DNA of 64,000 nucleotides. It comes from Imperialibacter sp. EC-SDR9. Its GTDB lineage: Bacteria > Bacteroidota > Bacteroidia > Cytophagales > Cyclobacteriaceae. Shown here piece after piece: positions 43,107 to 53,033 of this stretch (position 1 is the first letter of the stretch; every line of letters starts with the position of its first letter). Under the pieces are notes generated by a model. That model saw only the letters and a list, made by a program, of their open reading frames with translations. It was not told the origin of the DNA and searched no databases. The stretch spans positions 124,001 through 188,000 of the forward strand of contig NZ_LR701584.1 in the NCBI RefSeq assembly GCF_902498805.1, in the 5' to 3' direction. The translations under genes were made by a program, and so were the position numbers.

Positions 43107-44948
43107 ATGAAAACACTCAAGCTGGGTGGCGCTACCGTCAACCAAATCCCTTTAGACTGGAAAAACAATAAAGCCAATATCCTGGCCTGTATCGCACAAG
43201 CGAAAAAGGAAGGTGTAGAGTTGCTTTGCCTCCCTGAGCTGTGCATCACTGGCTATGGCTGCGAAGATTTGTTTCTGAGCGAATGGCTCCCAGCCAAAGC
43301 CATGGAAGTCCTTTTGGAGATTGCCCCGGCTTGTTCCGGCCTGGCAGTCGCCGTTGGCTTGCCCGTACGACATCAAAACAAAACATACAACTGCACCTGC
43401 TACATAGTCGACGGTCAAATACAGGGCTTCTACGCCAAGCAAACCCTGGCCAATGAAGGCGTACATTATGAGCCCCGGTGGTTCACACCGGGGCCGCCCT
43501 CTACTACCGACACCATTGAAGCCGGAGGTAAGACCTACCCTATTGGCGAGCTAACCTTTCACCTCAAAGACGTACACCTGGGGTTTGAAATCTGCGAAGA
43601 CGCCTGGCATGACGTGCGGCCAGCCTGCCATCATATGGAAAAAGGCGTAGAGCTCATTCTCAACCCCAGCGCCAGTCACTTTGCCTTTGGTAAAGCCAGC
43701 TTCAGGCAAAACCTGGTCGTTGAGAGTTCGAAGAAATTCAATGTGGCCTACCTCTACTGCAACCTATTGGGCAATGAGGCGGGGCGCATGGTGTACGATG
43801 GTGATGTGATACTAGCGCAGCATGGAGAGCTACTTTCTTATGGACATCGGCTGTCGTTTGCCAGCTGGAAGCTACAAACCTGTGAGGTCAACTTCAGCAA
43901 CCCTGAGCGATCGGAACGTCAGTCGATCAAGCCAATAGCGGATCAAAATGAAGAGTTTCCAAAGGCAGCTTCGTTGGCTTTGTTTGACTACATGAGAAAG
44001 AGCCGCAGCAAGGGTTTTGTGCTGTCACTTTCCGGTGGCGCCGATTCATCTACCTGCGCTGTGCTGGTGGCCGAAATGGTCAGAAGAGGCACTGAAGAGC
44101 TGGGGTTCGATGCCTTCAAAACAAAGCTGGGGTTGCCATCCTCTTTGCCAAACGACAGAAAGACAATTGTCCATAGCATTTTGCAAACGGCCTACCAGGG
44201 CACGGTGAATAGCTCCGACGATACTTTCGATTCCGCCAAAGAGCTGGCAGAAAGCATCGGAGCCACTTTCTTCCAATGGCAGATCGACGACGAAGTAAGG
44301 GGCTACAGAGAAAAGGTGGAAAAGGCACTGGGTCGGCAGCTTACCTGGGAAAAGGACGACATTGCTTTGCAGAACATACAAGCCCGGGCCCGATCACCGA
44401 TTATCTGGATGCTGGCGAACATTGCCAATGCGCTACTACTCACCACCAGCAACCGCAGCGAAGGCGATGTGGGTTATGCCACCATGGACGGCGACACTAG
44501 TGGCAGCCTGGCGCCTATTGCTGCTGTGGACAAAGAGTTTGTAAAACAATGGCTCAGGTGGGCGCAAAAAGAACTAGGCTACGAAGGCTTGAGAAGAGTG
44601 AACAGCCTTACACCAACAGCCGAACTGCGGCCTAAAGAGCAGCACCAGAGCGACGAAACAGACCTAATGCCCTACCATGTGCTGGTCGCCATTGAACGGG
44701 AAGGTATCCGCAACCGGAAGTCGCCACTAGAGGTGTTCGAAATTGTGAAAACGCTGAAGCTGGAATCAGACGAATTGCTGAAACAACATATCAAGCGCTT
44801 CTTCAGGCTGTGGAGCCGCAATCAGTGGAAAAGAGAGCGCATCGCCCCTGCCTTCCACCTCGACGATTTTAATGTGGACCCCCGCACCTGGTGCCGATTT
44901 CCTATTTTATCAGGAGGGTTTGAGGAGGAACTGGAGGAACTTGGTTAG
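43107..44948 (+). CDS. nadE: glutamine-dependent NAD+ synthetase
   Basis: A protein of 613 residues with two domains. The nitrilase-type glutaminase domain has E44 (LPELC), K111 (YAKQ) and C163 (EICEDAW). The synthetase domain has the ATP-binding SGGADSS at 309-315 and the later TSNRSEGDVGYATMDGD. It amidates deamido-NAD using glutamine, the last step of NAD synthesis. Both active sites are intact. It stands alone, with the REP-like element upstream. Confidence 0.97.
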   Translation: MKTLKLGGATVNQIPLDWKNNKANILACIAQAKKEGVELLCLPELCITGYGCEDLFLSEWLPAKAMEVLLEIAPACSGLAVAVGLPVRHQNKTYNCTCYIVDGQIQGFYAKQTLANEGVHYEPRWFTPGPPSTTDTIEAGGKTYPIGELTFHLKDVHLGFEICEDAWHDVRPACHHMEKGVELILNPSASHFAFGKASFRQNLVVESSKKFNVAYLYCNLLGNEAGRMVYDGDVILAQHGELLSYGHRLSFASWKLQTCEVNFSNPERSERQSIKPIADQNEEFPKAASLALFDYMRKSRSKGFVLSLSGGADSSTCAVLVAEMVRRGTEELGFDAFKTKLGLPSSLPNDRKTIVHSILQTAYQGTVNSSDDTFDSAKELAESIGATFFQWQIDDEVRGYREKVEKALGRQLTWEKDDIALQNIQARARSPIIWMLANIANALLLTTSNRSEGDVGYATMDGDTSGSLAPIAAVDKEFVKQWLRWAQKELGYEGLRRVNSLTPTAELRPKEQHQSDETDLMPYHVLVAIEREGIRNRKSPLEVFEIVKTLKLESDELLKQHIKRFFRLWSRNQWKRERIAPAFHLDDFNVDPRTWCRFPILSGGFEEELEELG

Positions 44949-45052
44949 CTTCCACGAAGTTAGTGGTAGCGAGGCAGAAGCCAGTTGATGAACTGCGGTT
45001 GAGGAGTGCTGTGTAACTGGCAAAGCCCTTTCGCATGGGGGTTTTAAGAATT

Positions 45053-45081
45053 AGAACTATTCTTATTAGATTTATAGTTCT
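45053..45081. promoter_or_regulatory. perfect inverted repeat, probable toxin-antitoxin operator
   Basis: AGAACTAT and ATAGTTCT are separated by 13 bases, giving half-sites about two helical turns apart, 20 bases before the antitoxin ATG. Toxin-antitoxin pairs usually repress their own promoter through such a site. Confidence 0.5.
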
Positions 45082-45100
45082 TTCATAAACCATTTCTCTT

Positions 45101-45307
45101 ATGATAATCGAAAGAACCAAAGATGAAGTAATAATCAGGCTTCCTGCTACTCTGGATACTAAAGACCTTGAGGAAATGGTTAACTTTTTAAGATTCAAGG
45201 AAATTACCGCCACCTCAAAAGCGTCCGAACATGATATTGAAAAACTAAATAAGGATGTAAAGAAAGGCAGGTGGGCCAAACAGAGAGCGAAGTTGCTGGG
45301 TGAATGA
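45101..45307 (+). CDS. small antitoxin-like protein
   Basis: A protein of 68 residues. An N-terminal strand-like segment (MIIERTKDEVIIRLP) and a helical, charged C-terminus (NKDVKKGRWAKQRAKLL) are as in antitoxins that bind DNA with one end and wrap the toxin with the other. The family is not certain (it resembles AbrB- or Phd-like small antitoxins only in shape). It overlaps the PIN-toxin start by ATGA, which strongly supports a paired role. Confidence 0.8.
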   Translation: MIIERTKDEVIIRLPATLDTKDLEEMVNFLRFKEITATSKASEHDIEKLNKDVKKGRWAKQRAKLLGE

Positions 45308-45756
45308 AAGTTGTTGTAGACACCAACATCGTTTTTAGTGGCCTTTTAAACCCGAAAAGCAGAATTGGCGAACTTCTAATTAAGTCAAAAGATTACTTCA
45401 CATTTTATTCCCCGGAGTCGTTACTGGAAGAGCTAGAGGAACATCAACAAAAGATCCTCAAAATATCAAAGTATTCAGATTTAGAATATCTGGAAGCCAA
45501 GAGCATCATTCTCTCAAAGATTAATGTAGTTGATGATGAATCCATCCCAAAAGAATGCCTCTTAAAAGCTGAAAGCCTATTGACTGCCATTGATCCTGAC
45601 GACACAATATTCCTGGCCTTGAGCTTCAACCTAAACGCATTCCTTTGGACGGGTGATAAGAAAGTGGCTAATGGGCTGAAAAAGTTGAACGTCGATAAAA
45701 CCATTTCCACTGAAGATATTTACAAGGCTTATCTGGATCGAGAGTTGAATAAATAG
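45304..45756 (+). CDS. PIN-domain toxin (VapC-like or putative ribonuclease)
   Basis: A protein of 150 residues. The acidic active site is D6 (VVVDTN), E43 or E44, D97-D100 (DPDD) and D118 (WTGDKK), all present. PIN toxins cleave RNA, often tRNA, when not held by the antitoxin. Translation is coupled to the antitoxin through the ATGA overlap. The base composition is lower in GC than that of nadE and the GH13 gene on each side, which may show recent acquisition. Confidence 0.9.
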   Translation: MKVVVDTNIVFSGLLNPKSRIGELLIKSKDYFTFYSPESLLEELEEHQQKILKISKYSDLEYLEAKSIILSKINVVDDESIPKECLLKAESLLTAIDPDDTIFLALSFNLNAFLWTGDKKVANGLKKLNVDKTISTEDIYKAYLDRELNK

Positions 45757-45770
45757 TCGTACAGTCAAAT

Positions 45771-47282
45771 ATGTCCTACACAGGAGCAATCTTCTACGAG
45801 ATTTTTGTTCAGTCCTTTGCTGACTCCAATGGTGATGGCATTGGCGACATCAATGGGTTGACTACCAAACTGGACTACTTGCAAGAGCTTGGCATCACTG
45901 CTGTCTGGCTCATGCCCATTTGCCCTTCGCCCAGCTACCATAAGTATGATGTGACCGACTACTATTCGGTTCATCCCGATTACGGCACAGTGGACCACTT
46001 CAAAAACTTCGTTTACGAAGCCCATCGTCGTGGCATCAACGTAATCATCGATTTTGTCATCAACCACACCTCCTCTCAGCACCCATGGTTCTTGAATGCC
46101 CGCACGGGCATCCACGCAAAGTACCGTGACTATTACATCTGGTCAGACAAAGAGAATGTCGTGGAGCAAATAGAGAAGAAGGAAACCTCAGCAGATTCGG
46201 ACAATATCCGGCAATGGCACCCAATCAGCACAAAAGACTCAACAGCGCAATACTACTATGGGTTTTTCAATAGTGACATGCCAGACCTGAATCATGACAA
46301 CCCAGCGGTAAGGAACGAGGTATATGCCATTGGCAAATTCTGGCTGTCGGAAGTTGGCGTTGACGGTTTCAGAATGGACGCAGCCAAGCACATCTTCCCA
46401 GACGACAGAGCGGCCGATACACATGCCTTTTGGAAAGCGTTCAGAGCACAAATGCAGTTGGTGAAGCCCGACGTCCATCTTATTGGGGAGGTATGGTCCG
46501 ATGCCAGAAGTGCCTCACCCTACGCAGCAGGGTTTTCATCGCTGTTCAACTTTGACCTGGCCCAAAGCATCCTCGAATCGGTAGACAAGCGGCAACAGAA
46601 AGCAGCAGCGGTAGTCGGCAACTCCTACAAAATAAGTGAAAGCCAGCGACTGGTGGACATCATAAATGAGTCTGCACCGTGGTTTAAAGCGCATAACGAA
46701 CATTTTCTGGAAGCAAGCTTCCTTAGCAATCACGACCAGAACAGGACAGCGTCCGTTCTGGGCGGCAAGATGGACAAGATAAAGCTGGCTGCTTGCATCC
46801 TATTCACACTTCCGGGCATTCCATTCATATACTACGGGGAGGAGCTGGGCATGCTGGGCATAAAGCCGGACGAACACATAAGGGAGCCAATGTTGTGGGA
46901 CGAAACCGAAAGAGACTCATACCGAACCCGCTGGATAACGCCCCGATACTCTACTGACGAAACAGTTGTTCATGCGACACAACAAATGACTGACAGCAAC
47001 ACTATGCACAGTCTTTACAAACAGCTTATTGCACTCAAGAAAACAGCCCTTTTTTCATTGGGGGCCATTGAAAGTCTGCCACTTGCCGGAGGCAATTTAC
47101 TGGCGTTTAGCAGAAGGCTGGGGGAAATGCATGCGTTGGTTTATCACAACTTGTCTGCGAAAAAAATATCGATCACAATACCTGTTGGATATAGAGAAGC
47201 ATTCGTCAGGGGTAAAGTGAAAATATCGAACGACATTCTGACATTGGGTGCCAGGGCTAGTTTGGTTCTCACAAATCCTTAG
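45771..47282 (+). CDS. GH13 alpha-amylase family glucosidase
   Basis: A protein of 503 residues with no signal peptide, so cytoplasmic. The (beta/alpha)8 motifs are DVTDYYSVHPDYG, DFVINHTS, GFRMDAAKH (nucleophile D203), LIGEVW (acid/base E240) and FLSNHDQNR (D322). A C-terminal beta domain follows. The sequence near QSFADSNGDGIGDINGL is of the oligo-1,6-glucosidase/alpha-glucosidase/trehalose-synthase branch. The exact specificity (maltose, isomaltose, sucrose or trehalose) is not decided. It starts 15 bases after the toxin stop; no transporter or other glycoside gene is near. Confidence 0.92.
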   Translation: MSYTGAIFYEIFVQSFADSNGDGIGDINGLTTKLDYLQELGITAVWLMPICPSPSYHKYDVTDYYSVHPDYGTVDHFKNFVYEAHRRGINVIIDFVINHTSSQHPWFLNARTGIHAKYRDYYIWSDKENVVEQIEKKETSADSDNIRQWHPISTKDSTAQYYYGFFNSDMPDLNHDNPAVRNEVYAIGKFWLSEVGVDGFRMDAAKHIFPDDRAADTHAFWKAFRAQMQLVKPDVHLIGEVWSDARSASPYAAGFSSLFNFDLAQSILESVDKRQQKAAAVVGNSYKISESQRLVDIINESAPWFKAHNEHFLEASFLSNHDQNRTASVLGGKMDKIKLAACILFTLPGIPFIYYGEELGMLGIKPDEHIREPMLWDETERDSYRTRWITPRYSTDETVVHATQQMTDSNTMHSLYKQLIALKKTALFSLGAIESLPLAGGNLLAFSRRLGEMHALVYHNLSAKKISITIPVGYREAFVRGKVKISNDILTLGARASLVLTNP

Positions 47283-47295
47283 CCACAAAGTTCGT

Positions 47296-47535
47296 CTATG
47301 GCACCGGGTCGTAGCCACTTCCTCCCCAGGGGTGGCACCTTCCGATTCGCCGGGCGGCCAGCCAACCACCTTTGAAGGGGCCATGTTTGGTAATGGCCTC
47401 CTTGGCATACTCACTGCAAGTAGGCGCATAGCGGCAGGACGATGGAAACAGTGGCGAAATGCTATACTGATAAAACTTGATAGGCAAAACAGCCAACCAG
47501 ATACCCAGCTTTCGAAAAAACGTCCTGCCTCCCAT
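47296..47535 (-). CDS. yidD: membrane protein insertion efficiency factor YidD
   Basis: A protein of 79 residues. The family pattern is clear: [20 protein letters not shown], then [23 protein letters not shown] and a Gly-Tyr-Asp-Pro end. It assists YidC-mediated insertion of inner-membrane proteins. It is convergent with the GH13 gene, 13 bases between stops. Confidence 0.95.
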   Translation of the reverse strand: MGGRTFFRKLGIWLAVLPIKFYQYSISPLFPSSCRYAPTCSEYAKEAITKHGPFKGGWLAARRIGRCHPWGGSGYDPVP

Positions 47536-47776
47536 GTCTTAAATTTCCTTTACAACAATCAGTCCGGCCAAAATATCCCCCAGGCTGAAACACTTCCTTT
47601 TCACCTTAAATATCGGCATTAATGAGGACTTGTTTGGCAGAGTAACTAAGTTTGAGGTTTCTTTATTTAATTTTCCCAACTAAAGAAACTGAAGTACAAC
47701 AAATAAAGGAAAATTTGGGTCTGTCCGTGAAATGAAGCTGCCACAGAAAAGGAATATAGGAAAGGATGAACCGGTA

Positions 47777-49231
47777 ATGCAGCTAAAAATCAATGCATTT
47801 GCAATTGCCTGCTTTTTTGCGCTGACACTTTTCAGTTGCCTGCCTTCGGCTGCCCAGGATTCAGGCAAAAAGAATAAAACGTCGGCTGCGGACACAGTGC
47901 GACAACGTTTTATCAAGGTTGAGAAAATATATATTATCGGCCACAAAAGAACCCGCAAGTCGATCATTACCCGGGAGCTGAGCATCGAGGAGAATGGCAT
48001 CTACGATTCAACGACCCTGGCCACCACCCTGGAGCTCGACAAACAAAAAATTTTTAACACCCGGCTGTTTAACACCGTGGATGTGACCCTGCTTGAAACC
48101 GCCCCCGGGATAGGGAGCGTGCTGGTGAAAGTGGAAGAACGCTGGTACTTCTTCCCTGCCCCTATCTTTCAGCTAGCCGACCGTAATTTTAATGACTGGT
48201 GGACAAATCGGGAGCGGGATCTTAGCCGGGTCAACTATGGCGTAAGGGTTGACCAGTACAACCTGCGGGGCATGAATGACCGGCTGCGGTTAATAGCTCA
48301 GTTCGGATTTACGAGGCAATTTGACATCACCTACAGCATCCCCTATTTCGACAAACGGCAGCGTCATGGTTTTACAACCGGCGCCTCCTACAACGAGTCC
48401 AAGAACGTAGCCTACCAAACCGATAACCACATTCCCACTTTTATCCGGTCGGAAGACTTGATACAAAACCGGTTCAATACCTACCTCCAGTATAGTTACA
48501 GAAATGCCTTCTACAACTTTCACTACTTCACTGTTGGATATCAAAAGCTACAGGCAGCCGACACAATACGGCAGCTAAACCCAAACTACTTTGGCATCAA
48601 TAAGGGGCAACAACAGTTCGTTCATCTCAAATATCAATTTTTAAGAGACAGGAGAGATTTCCGAAATTATCCATTAAAGGGCTACTATATATCCTTCATA
48701 GGTGAAAAGGACGGTCTCAGCAATAAGTCAGATGTTAACCTTTGGAGCGGAAAATTGCTCTATGCTAAATTCTGGGATATGGGTAAAGGGTTCTACTTTG
48801 CCACAGGCCTTACCGGCCTAGTCTCAGGCCCCTCAAGCCAGCCCTACTCAGTGAACCAAAGTCTGGGCTTCGGCAGAAACTATGTGCGGGGCTTTGAGCT
48901 CAACGTGGTAGAAGGGCCGAGGTATGTGCTGAGTAAAAACACTTTCAAGAAGGAGATTTTTAAGACTACGAAAGACATTAGCAGAATCATGCTGATTCCT
49001 CAGTTTCAGAAGCTGCCGCTTGCTCTATACGCAAAGGTGTTTTTTGACCTGGGCTACGTGCAAAACTACCCGAACTATGAACTCAACACCCGCCTGAGCA
49101 ACAAGCTGCTTTATGGCGTCGGCACTGGACTTGACCTCGTTTCTTTCTACGACTTTGTTGTACGAACGGAATACTCCTATAACAGCCAGGGAGACTTTCA
49201 TTTCTTCCTCAACTTCAAGGCAGAACTGTAA
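47777..49231 (+). CDS. BamA/TamA-family outer membrane surface protein
   Basis: 484 residues from the ATG at 47777. An ATG 45 bases upstream is possible, but this start gives a direct Sec signal (INAFAIACFFALTLFS, cleavage near SAAQD). One POTRA domain (VEKIYIIGHKRTRKSIITRE to VLVKVEER) is followed by a 16-stranded-type barrel (bacterial surface antigen), with ...LNFKAEL at the C-terminus. It is shorter than BamA, so it is probably an accessory Omp85 protein. The transported client is unknown. Confidence 0.85.
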   Translation: MQLKINAFAIACFFALTLFSCLPSAAQDSGKKNKTSAADTVRQRFIKVEKIYIIGHKRTRKSIITRELSIEENGIYDSTTLATTLELDKQKIFNTRLFNTVDVTLLETAPGIGSVLVKVEERWYFFPAPIFQLADRNFNDWWTNRERDLSRVNYGVRVDQYNLRGMNDRLRLIAQFGFTRQFDITYSIPYFDKRQRHGFTTGASYNESKNVAYQTDNHIPTFIRSEDLIQNRFNTYLQYSYRNAFYNFHYFTVGYQKLQAADTIRQLNPNYFGINKGQQQFVHLKYQFLRDRRDFRNYPLKGYYISFIGEKDGLSNKSDVNLWSGKLLYAKFWDMGKGFYFATGLTGLVSGPSSQPYSVNQSLGFGRNYVRGFELNVVEGPRYVLSKNTFKKEIFKTTKDISRIMLIPQFQKLPLALYAKVFFDLGYVQNYPNYELNTRLSNKLLYGVGTGLDLVSFYDFVVRTEYSYNSQGDFHFFLNFKAEL

Positions 49232-49252
49232 TAAGCTTTCATAGCCAAACCT

Positions 49253-49897
49253 TCAATTACTCTCCTCAGTTTCTTCAAAAACCACAAGCTTTCTCTTCCC
49301 TCTTTTATTGACCAAAAACCACTCCCCAACACGTATGCCATTTTCGTAATGACCCTCATACTCCAAAGAGCCATCTTTTCTATAAAATCTCCATAAACCG
49401 CTTTCCAAGCCCTCGGTATAAGCTCCTTCCTGCCAAATAGTACCATCATCATAATAAGACGTCCAACTCCTGTTCGGCAGCCCATTTTCATAAGTGCCTT
49501 TGCGAATCAGAACACCTTGGTCGTTCATAAAAACCCATTGCCCCTTGTACAAACCCTTTTCATAGACTCCCTTCTTCTCAAGCTGCCCGTTTTCATGATA
49601 ATAGAAGGCTGAATCAGTGAGCAGTCCATCTTCCCAGGTCTCTTTAGCCATGATAGTTTCATCGGGATAATAGTACATCGCCAGGCCATCGAGCTGGCCA
49701 AGGCTGTAATTGATAGTGGCGCTCTTCGTTCCCGACGGGTAGTAAAACACCCACTCTCCTTGCTTACGATGCTCGTCTAATATCCCCTCACTTTTAATAC
49801 TCCCAGTAGGGTATTTCTCTACTACAGGCTGCGCAAAAAGCGATAAATTAAAAGTAATGAGCCCTATTAGAACATTTAACTTCAATGATTTAGGCAC
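49253..49897 (-). CDS. MORN-repeat (YwqK-like) secreted protein
   Basis: A protein of 214 residues. A signal peptide (LIGLITFNLSLFAQP) is followed by about seven repeats of 20-23 residues with a Y.nG core (DEHRKQGEWVFYYPSG, LGQLDGLAMYYYPDE, YEKGLYKGQWVFMNDQ and so on), the MORN_2/YwqK pattern. Despite the database name used for some relatives, nothing here suggests an antitoxin; it is likely periplasmic or surface-exposed and of unknown role. It is convergent with the surface protein gene. Confidence 0.85.
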   Translation of the reverse strand: MPKSLKLNVLIGLITFNLSLFAQPVVEKYPTGSIKSEGILDEHRKQGEWVFYYPSGTKSATINYSLGQLDGLAMYYYPDETIMAKETWEDGLLTDSAFYYHENGQLEKKGVYEKGLYKGQWVFMNDQGVLIRKGTYENGLPNRSWTSYYDDGTIWQEGAYTEGLESGLWRFYRKDGSLEYEGHYENGIRVGEWFLVNKRGKRKLVVFEETEESN

Positions 49898-49960
49898 GCC
49901 AATCTTGTTTTAACCTCCACATAATTTTGCAAAAGAGAGAGCTTTAGCTAGATTAATACG

Positions 49961-50782
49961 ATGGTTCAAAAGCTTTTACTCTCTGTATGTATTGTTTTTC
50001 TCGCACTTAGGGCAGCTGGTCAGGCCGGTGACTACTCCCTGGGTGCCCGAAGCGCCGCCCTGGGAACCACCTCTTCTACACTCACCGATCAGTTCAGTCT
50101 TTTCAACAATCCCGCCGGGCTGGCTCAGGCAAACTCACCAGGCGTTTTTGCAAGTTATGAAAATCGCTATCGAATAGAAGATTTTCAAGTGATGGGCGCA
50201 GGTGCTTCCATTCCTTTCGGAAAGTTCACCACCGGCGTAGGCTTTTATCGGTTCGGTGGCAAACTCTACACAGAACAGTTGGTAAGTTTAAAAGTGGCCA
50301 ATAAAATTGGGTTTGTGAGCCTTGGTGGAGGTGTTAGCTATGTGCAGTACAACATCCCAACCATTGGCACCAGGGGTGTATTGGTAGTTGACCTGGGTGG
50401 CATAGCGGCAATCAACAAGCACTGGCACCTGGGCGCACATATTTACAACCTCACCCAATCAAAGCTGGTGCCCGGCACTGGTGAAAGGGTGCCGACTGTG
50501 ATGAAGCTTGGAGTTTCGTACCGACCCATTACAGCGTTCATGGTCAATATGGAAGTATCCAAAGACATTAACTACAAGCCGATAGCAAGAGCAGGGATGG
50601 AATACTTCATCATTCCACAGCTTGCGCTGAGAACCGGCTTCAGCACCGGCCCCTTTATTTCCTGCTTCGGCCTTGGGTTTAAGCCGGGCAAATTTCAAAT
50701 AGACTACGCCTTCAGGAATGATGCAAGATTGGGAGAACTGCACCAAATGTCAGTGATTTATGCTTTCGCCCCTAAAAAATAG
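49961..50782 (+). CDS. PorV/FadL-like outer membrane beta-barrel protein
   Basis: A protein of 273 residues. The signal peptide ends at ALRAAGQAG. The mature part starts GDYSLGARSAALGTTSS, followed by SLFNNPAGLAQ, typical of the PorV and FadL-like group in Bacteroidota, then alternating hydrophobic strands to the end. Relatives include type IX secretion components, but it is shorter than PorV and that assignment is not secure. The next gene starts inside its last 23 bases, so the two are coupled. Confidence 0.8.
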   Translation: MVQKLLLSVCIVFLALRAAGQAGDYSLGARSAALGTTSSTLTDQFSLFNNPAGLAQANSPGVFASYENRYRIEDFQVMGAGASIPFGKFTTGVGFYRFGGKLYTEQLVSLKVANKIGFVSLGGGVSYVQYNIPTIGTRGVLVVDLGGIAAINKHWHLGAHIYNLTQSKLVPGTGERVPTVMKLGVSYRPITAFMVNMEVSKDINYKPIARAGMEYFIIPQLALRTGFSTGPFISCFGLGFKPGKFQIDYAFRNDARLGELHQMSVIYAFAPKK

Positions 50783-52868
50783 CCTGACAGGCATTGCCTT
50801 TTGCCTCTTGTGTTGCTTACAGCTACATGCACAGCAGTCGCCGCCTGAACCACCGGCCGAGGACATCGATCTATATGCCTTTGTACAAGAGCTCTTTGCC
50901 ATACAGGACGAAGACGTCAACTATGATGACTTGTACGAGTCCTTGTTTCAGCTTTACACCAGTCCGATTGACATCAATCTTGCCAGTTTCGAAGAGCTCT
51001 CATCTTTTTACATTTTAAGCCCTATTCAAATAGAAAGCCTGCTCAACTACCGGAAGCTCAACGGGCCACTTCTTTCCCTTTATGAGCTACAGGCAGTACC
51101 TAATTTTGATCTGGCGACCATCAGAAACATCAGGCCCTTCGTTACCGTTTCGGGAGCAGGCAGCAAACAAGGGAAGTCACTTTTTCAGCGTGTGGTAAAT
51201 GAAAAGAACAACTACCTGCTGCTGCGAACGGAGCGGACTCTTGAAACAGCCAGGGGCTACACCCAGGCGGATACCGCCACCAATGGTGATCTGAGTAGCA
51301 GGTATGCCGGAAGCCCCTACAAGCACTACGCCCGCTTTCGGGTAAGTCATCCCAACGATTTTAGTTTTGGTTTCACAGTGGAGAAAGATGCAGGCGAGGA
51401 GTTGGCCTGGAATCGATCGAGACATGCCTACGGTGCCGATTTCTATTCTTTTCATGGGCAATTGAAAAACCAGGGCAATTTCAAGGCCATCAATATTGGT
51501 GACTACCAACTTCAAATGGGACAGGGACTGGTGTTTGGAGCAGGATTTGCCGCTGGCAAAGGTGGAGAAACCCTACTGACAGTCAAAAGAAACTCTACTG
51601 GGTTACTCCCCTACACCTCCGTTCTGGAAACTGGTTTTTTCCGAGGGGCTGCCGCTACCTATTCATTCGGTAAATGGGAGTTTACCGGTATTGCCTCCCG
51701 ACTCCGACAAGACGGCACCGTGCGAACAGACACCATCACCGACGGCCCTGAAGCCTACATCTCTTCCATTCTCAACACAGGCTTCCACCGAACCGAATCG
51801 GAAATAAATGGCAAAGGTCAGGTGGTGGAGCATGACGTGGGAGGCAACCTGCAATACAAAAGCGGCACTTTTCAATTTGGTCTCAACACTTTGTACACCC
51901 AATTCAGTACACCTATTCAAAAAACGCCTGCACTGTACAACCAGTTTGAGTTTTCAGGCCGAGCTAACCATATCAGCAGCCTGTATTTCTCCAAGCTCTG
52001 GCAAAACACACAGTTTTTCGGCGAAGCAGCCAGGTCCAGTTCAGGAGGTTGGGGGGCTATTGGCGGCCTTATGGTGAGCATCACCAATAGTCTTGGTGCC
52101 AGCATGGTAGCGAGAAACTACCAGCAGGACTTCCACAGCTTTTATGCAAGATCCTTTGGAGAGGCCTCAAGAAATGTGAATGAAAAAGGCATCTATTGGG
52201 GCATCAAATGGCGAGCTGCATCAAAGCTATTGTTCACTGCCTATTATGACAAGTTTAGCTTTCCCTGGCTGCGCTACAATACCGACGCTCCTTCGGATGG
52301 GAACGAATTCCTTGCCATGGCCACTTACAGTTTCAGCAAGTTGACGAAATTTTATGTACAACTAAGACAACAGACCAAAGGCGAAAATGGCGAAATACTT
52401 GCGAATAATTTACAGGTGCCGGTTGAAACCAAAAAAGGAAACATAATCCTCAATCTGGATCATGACACGGGCCACCTGCTAAGCTTCAAATCCCGGCTAC
52501 AGCTAAGCAGGTACGAAAAAGAAGAAGTGGTGAGCACAGGATTTGCGATCATCCAGGATTTGAATCTTACGCTACCAAAATGGAGGTTCAGCTCACGTGT
52601 AGCCTTGTTCGACACCGACGACTATAGCAATCGGCAATATGTGTATGAAAAAGATGTGCTTTATGCCTTTTCTATTCCTGCATACACGGGCAAAGGCATC
52701 AGAACTTACCTGCTCGCTCAGTACAAAATCGGTGATAAAGTTACCATATGGGGGCGATGGGCGAAATTTTCCTACATGAATACCAAAAGTACGGGGTCCG
52801 GTTTGCAAGAGATAAATGGCTCTTTAAAAAATGATTTTAAAGTACAAATAAAGGTGGCCCTCTGGTGA
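50760..52868 (+). CDS. helix-hairpin-helix outer membrane protein
   Basis: A protein of 702 residues. A Sec signal (LTGIAFCLLCCLQLHAQQ) is followed by helix-hairpin-helix motifs of ComEA type (DINLASFEELSSFYIL; SLLSLYELQAVPNFDLAT) near residues 70-125. The rest is predicted beta-barrel-like, rich in Y/F/G strands and ending IKVALW. The arrangement recurs in Bacteroidota; a role in DNA uptake is a guess from the HHH motif. It overlaps the previous gene by 23 bases. Confidence 0.82.
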   Translation: MLSPLKNSLTGIAFCLLCCLQLHAQQSPPEPPAEDIDLYAFVQELFAIQDEDVNYDDLYESLFQLYTSPIDINLASFEELSSFYILSPIQIESLLNYRKLNGPLLSLYELQAVPNFDLATIRNIRPFVTVSGAGSKQGKSLFQRVVNEKNNYLLLRTERTLETARGYTQADTATNGDLSSRYAGSPYKHYARFRVSHPNDFSFGFTVEKDAGEELAWNRSRHAYGADFYSFHGQLKNQGNFKAINIGDYQLQMGQGLVFGAGFAAGKGGETLLTVKRNSTGLLPYTSVLETGFFRGAAATYSFGKWEFTGIASRLRQDGTVRTDTITDGPEAYISSILNTGFHRTESEINGKGQVVEHDVGGNLQYKSGTFQFGLNTLYTQFSTPIQKTPALYNQFEFSGRANHISSLYFSKLWQNTQFFGEAARSSSGGWGAIGGLMVSITNSLGASMVARNYQQDFHSFYARSFGEASRNVNEKGIYWGIKWRAASKLLFTAYYDKFSFPWLRYNTDAPSDGNEFLAMATYSFSKLTKFYVQLRQQTKGENGEILANNLQVPVETKKGNIILNLDHDTGHLLSFKSRLQLSRYEKEEVVSTGFAIIQDLNLTLPKWRFSSRVALFDTDDYSNRQYVYEKDVLYAFSIPAYTGKGIRTYLLAQYKIGDKVTIWGRWAKFSYMNTKSTGSGLQEINGSLKNDFKVQIKVALW

Positions 52869-53033
52869 ATTCTACTCTAAAGTTATTTTTTACAGTTATT
52901 TGATTGGTTTACAATTGAATTAGTTAACCTATTTTTTTCAAATACGTCAATAAAGCTTCTTTACGATTTCATGCAATGTTTTATTTAATGTTATTTTTTT
53001 TATATTTACTGAAAGTAAAACAGCATTACTTCT

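Noticed and set aside
49253-49897. Toxin-antitoxin role for the YwqK-like protein
   Set aside because: The name is inherited in databases; the protein here is exported, made of MORN repeats and has no toxin gene beside it.
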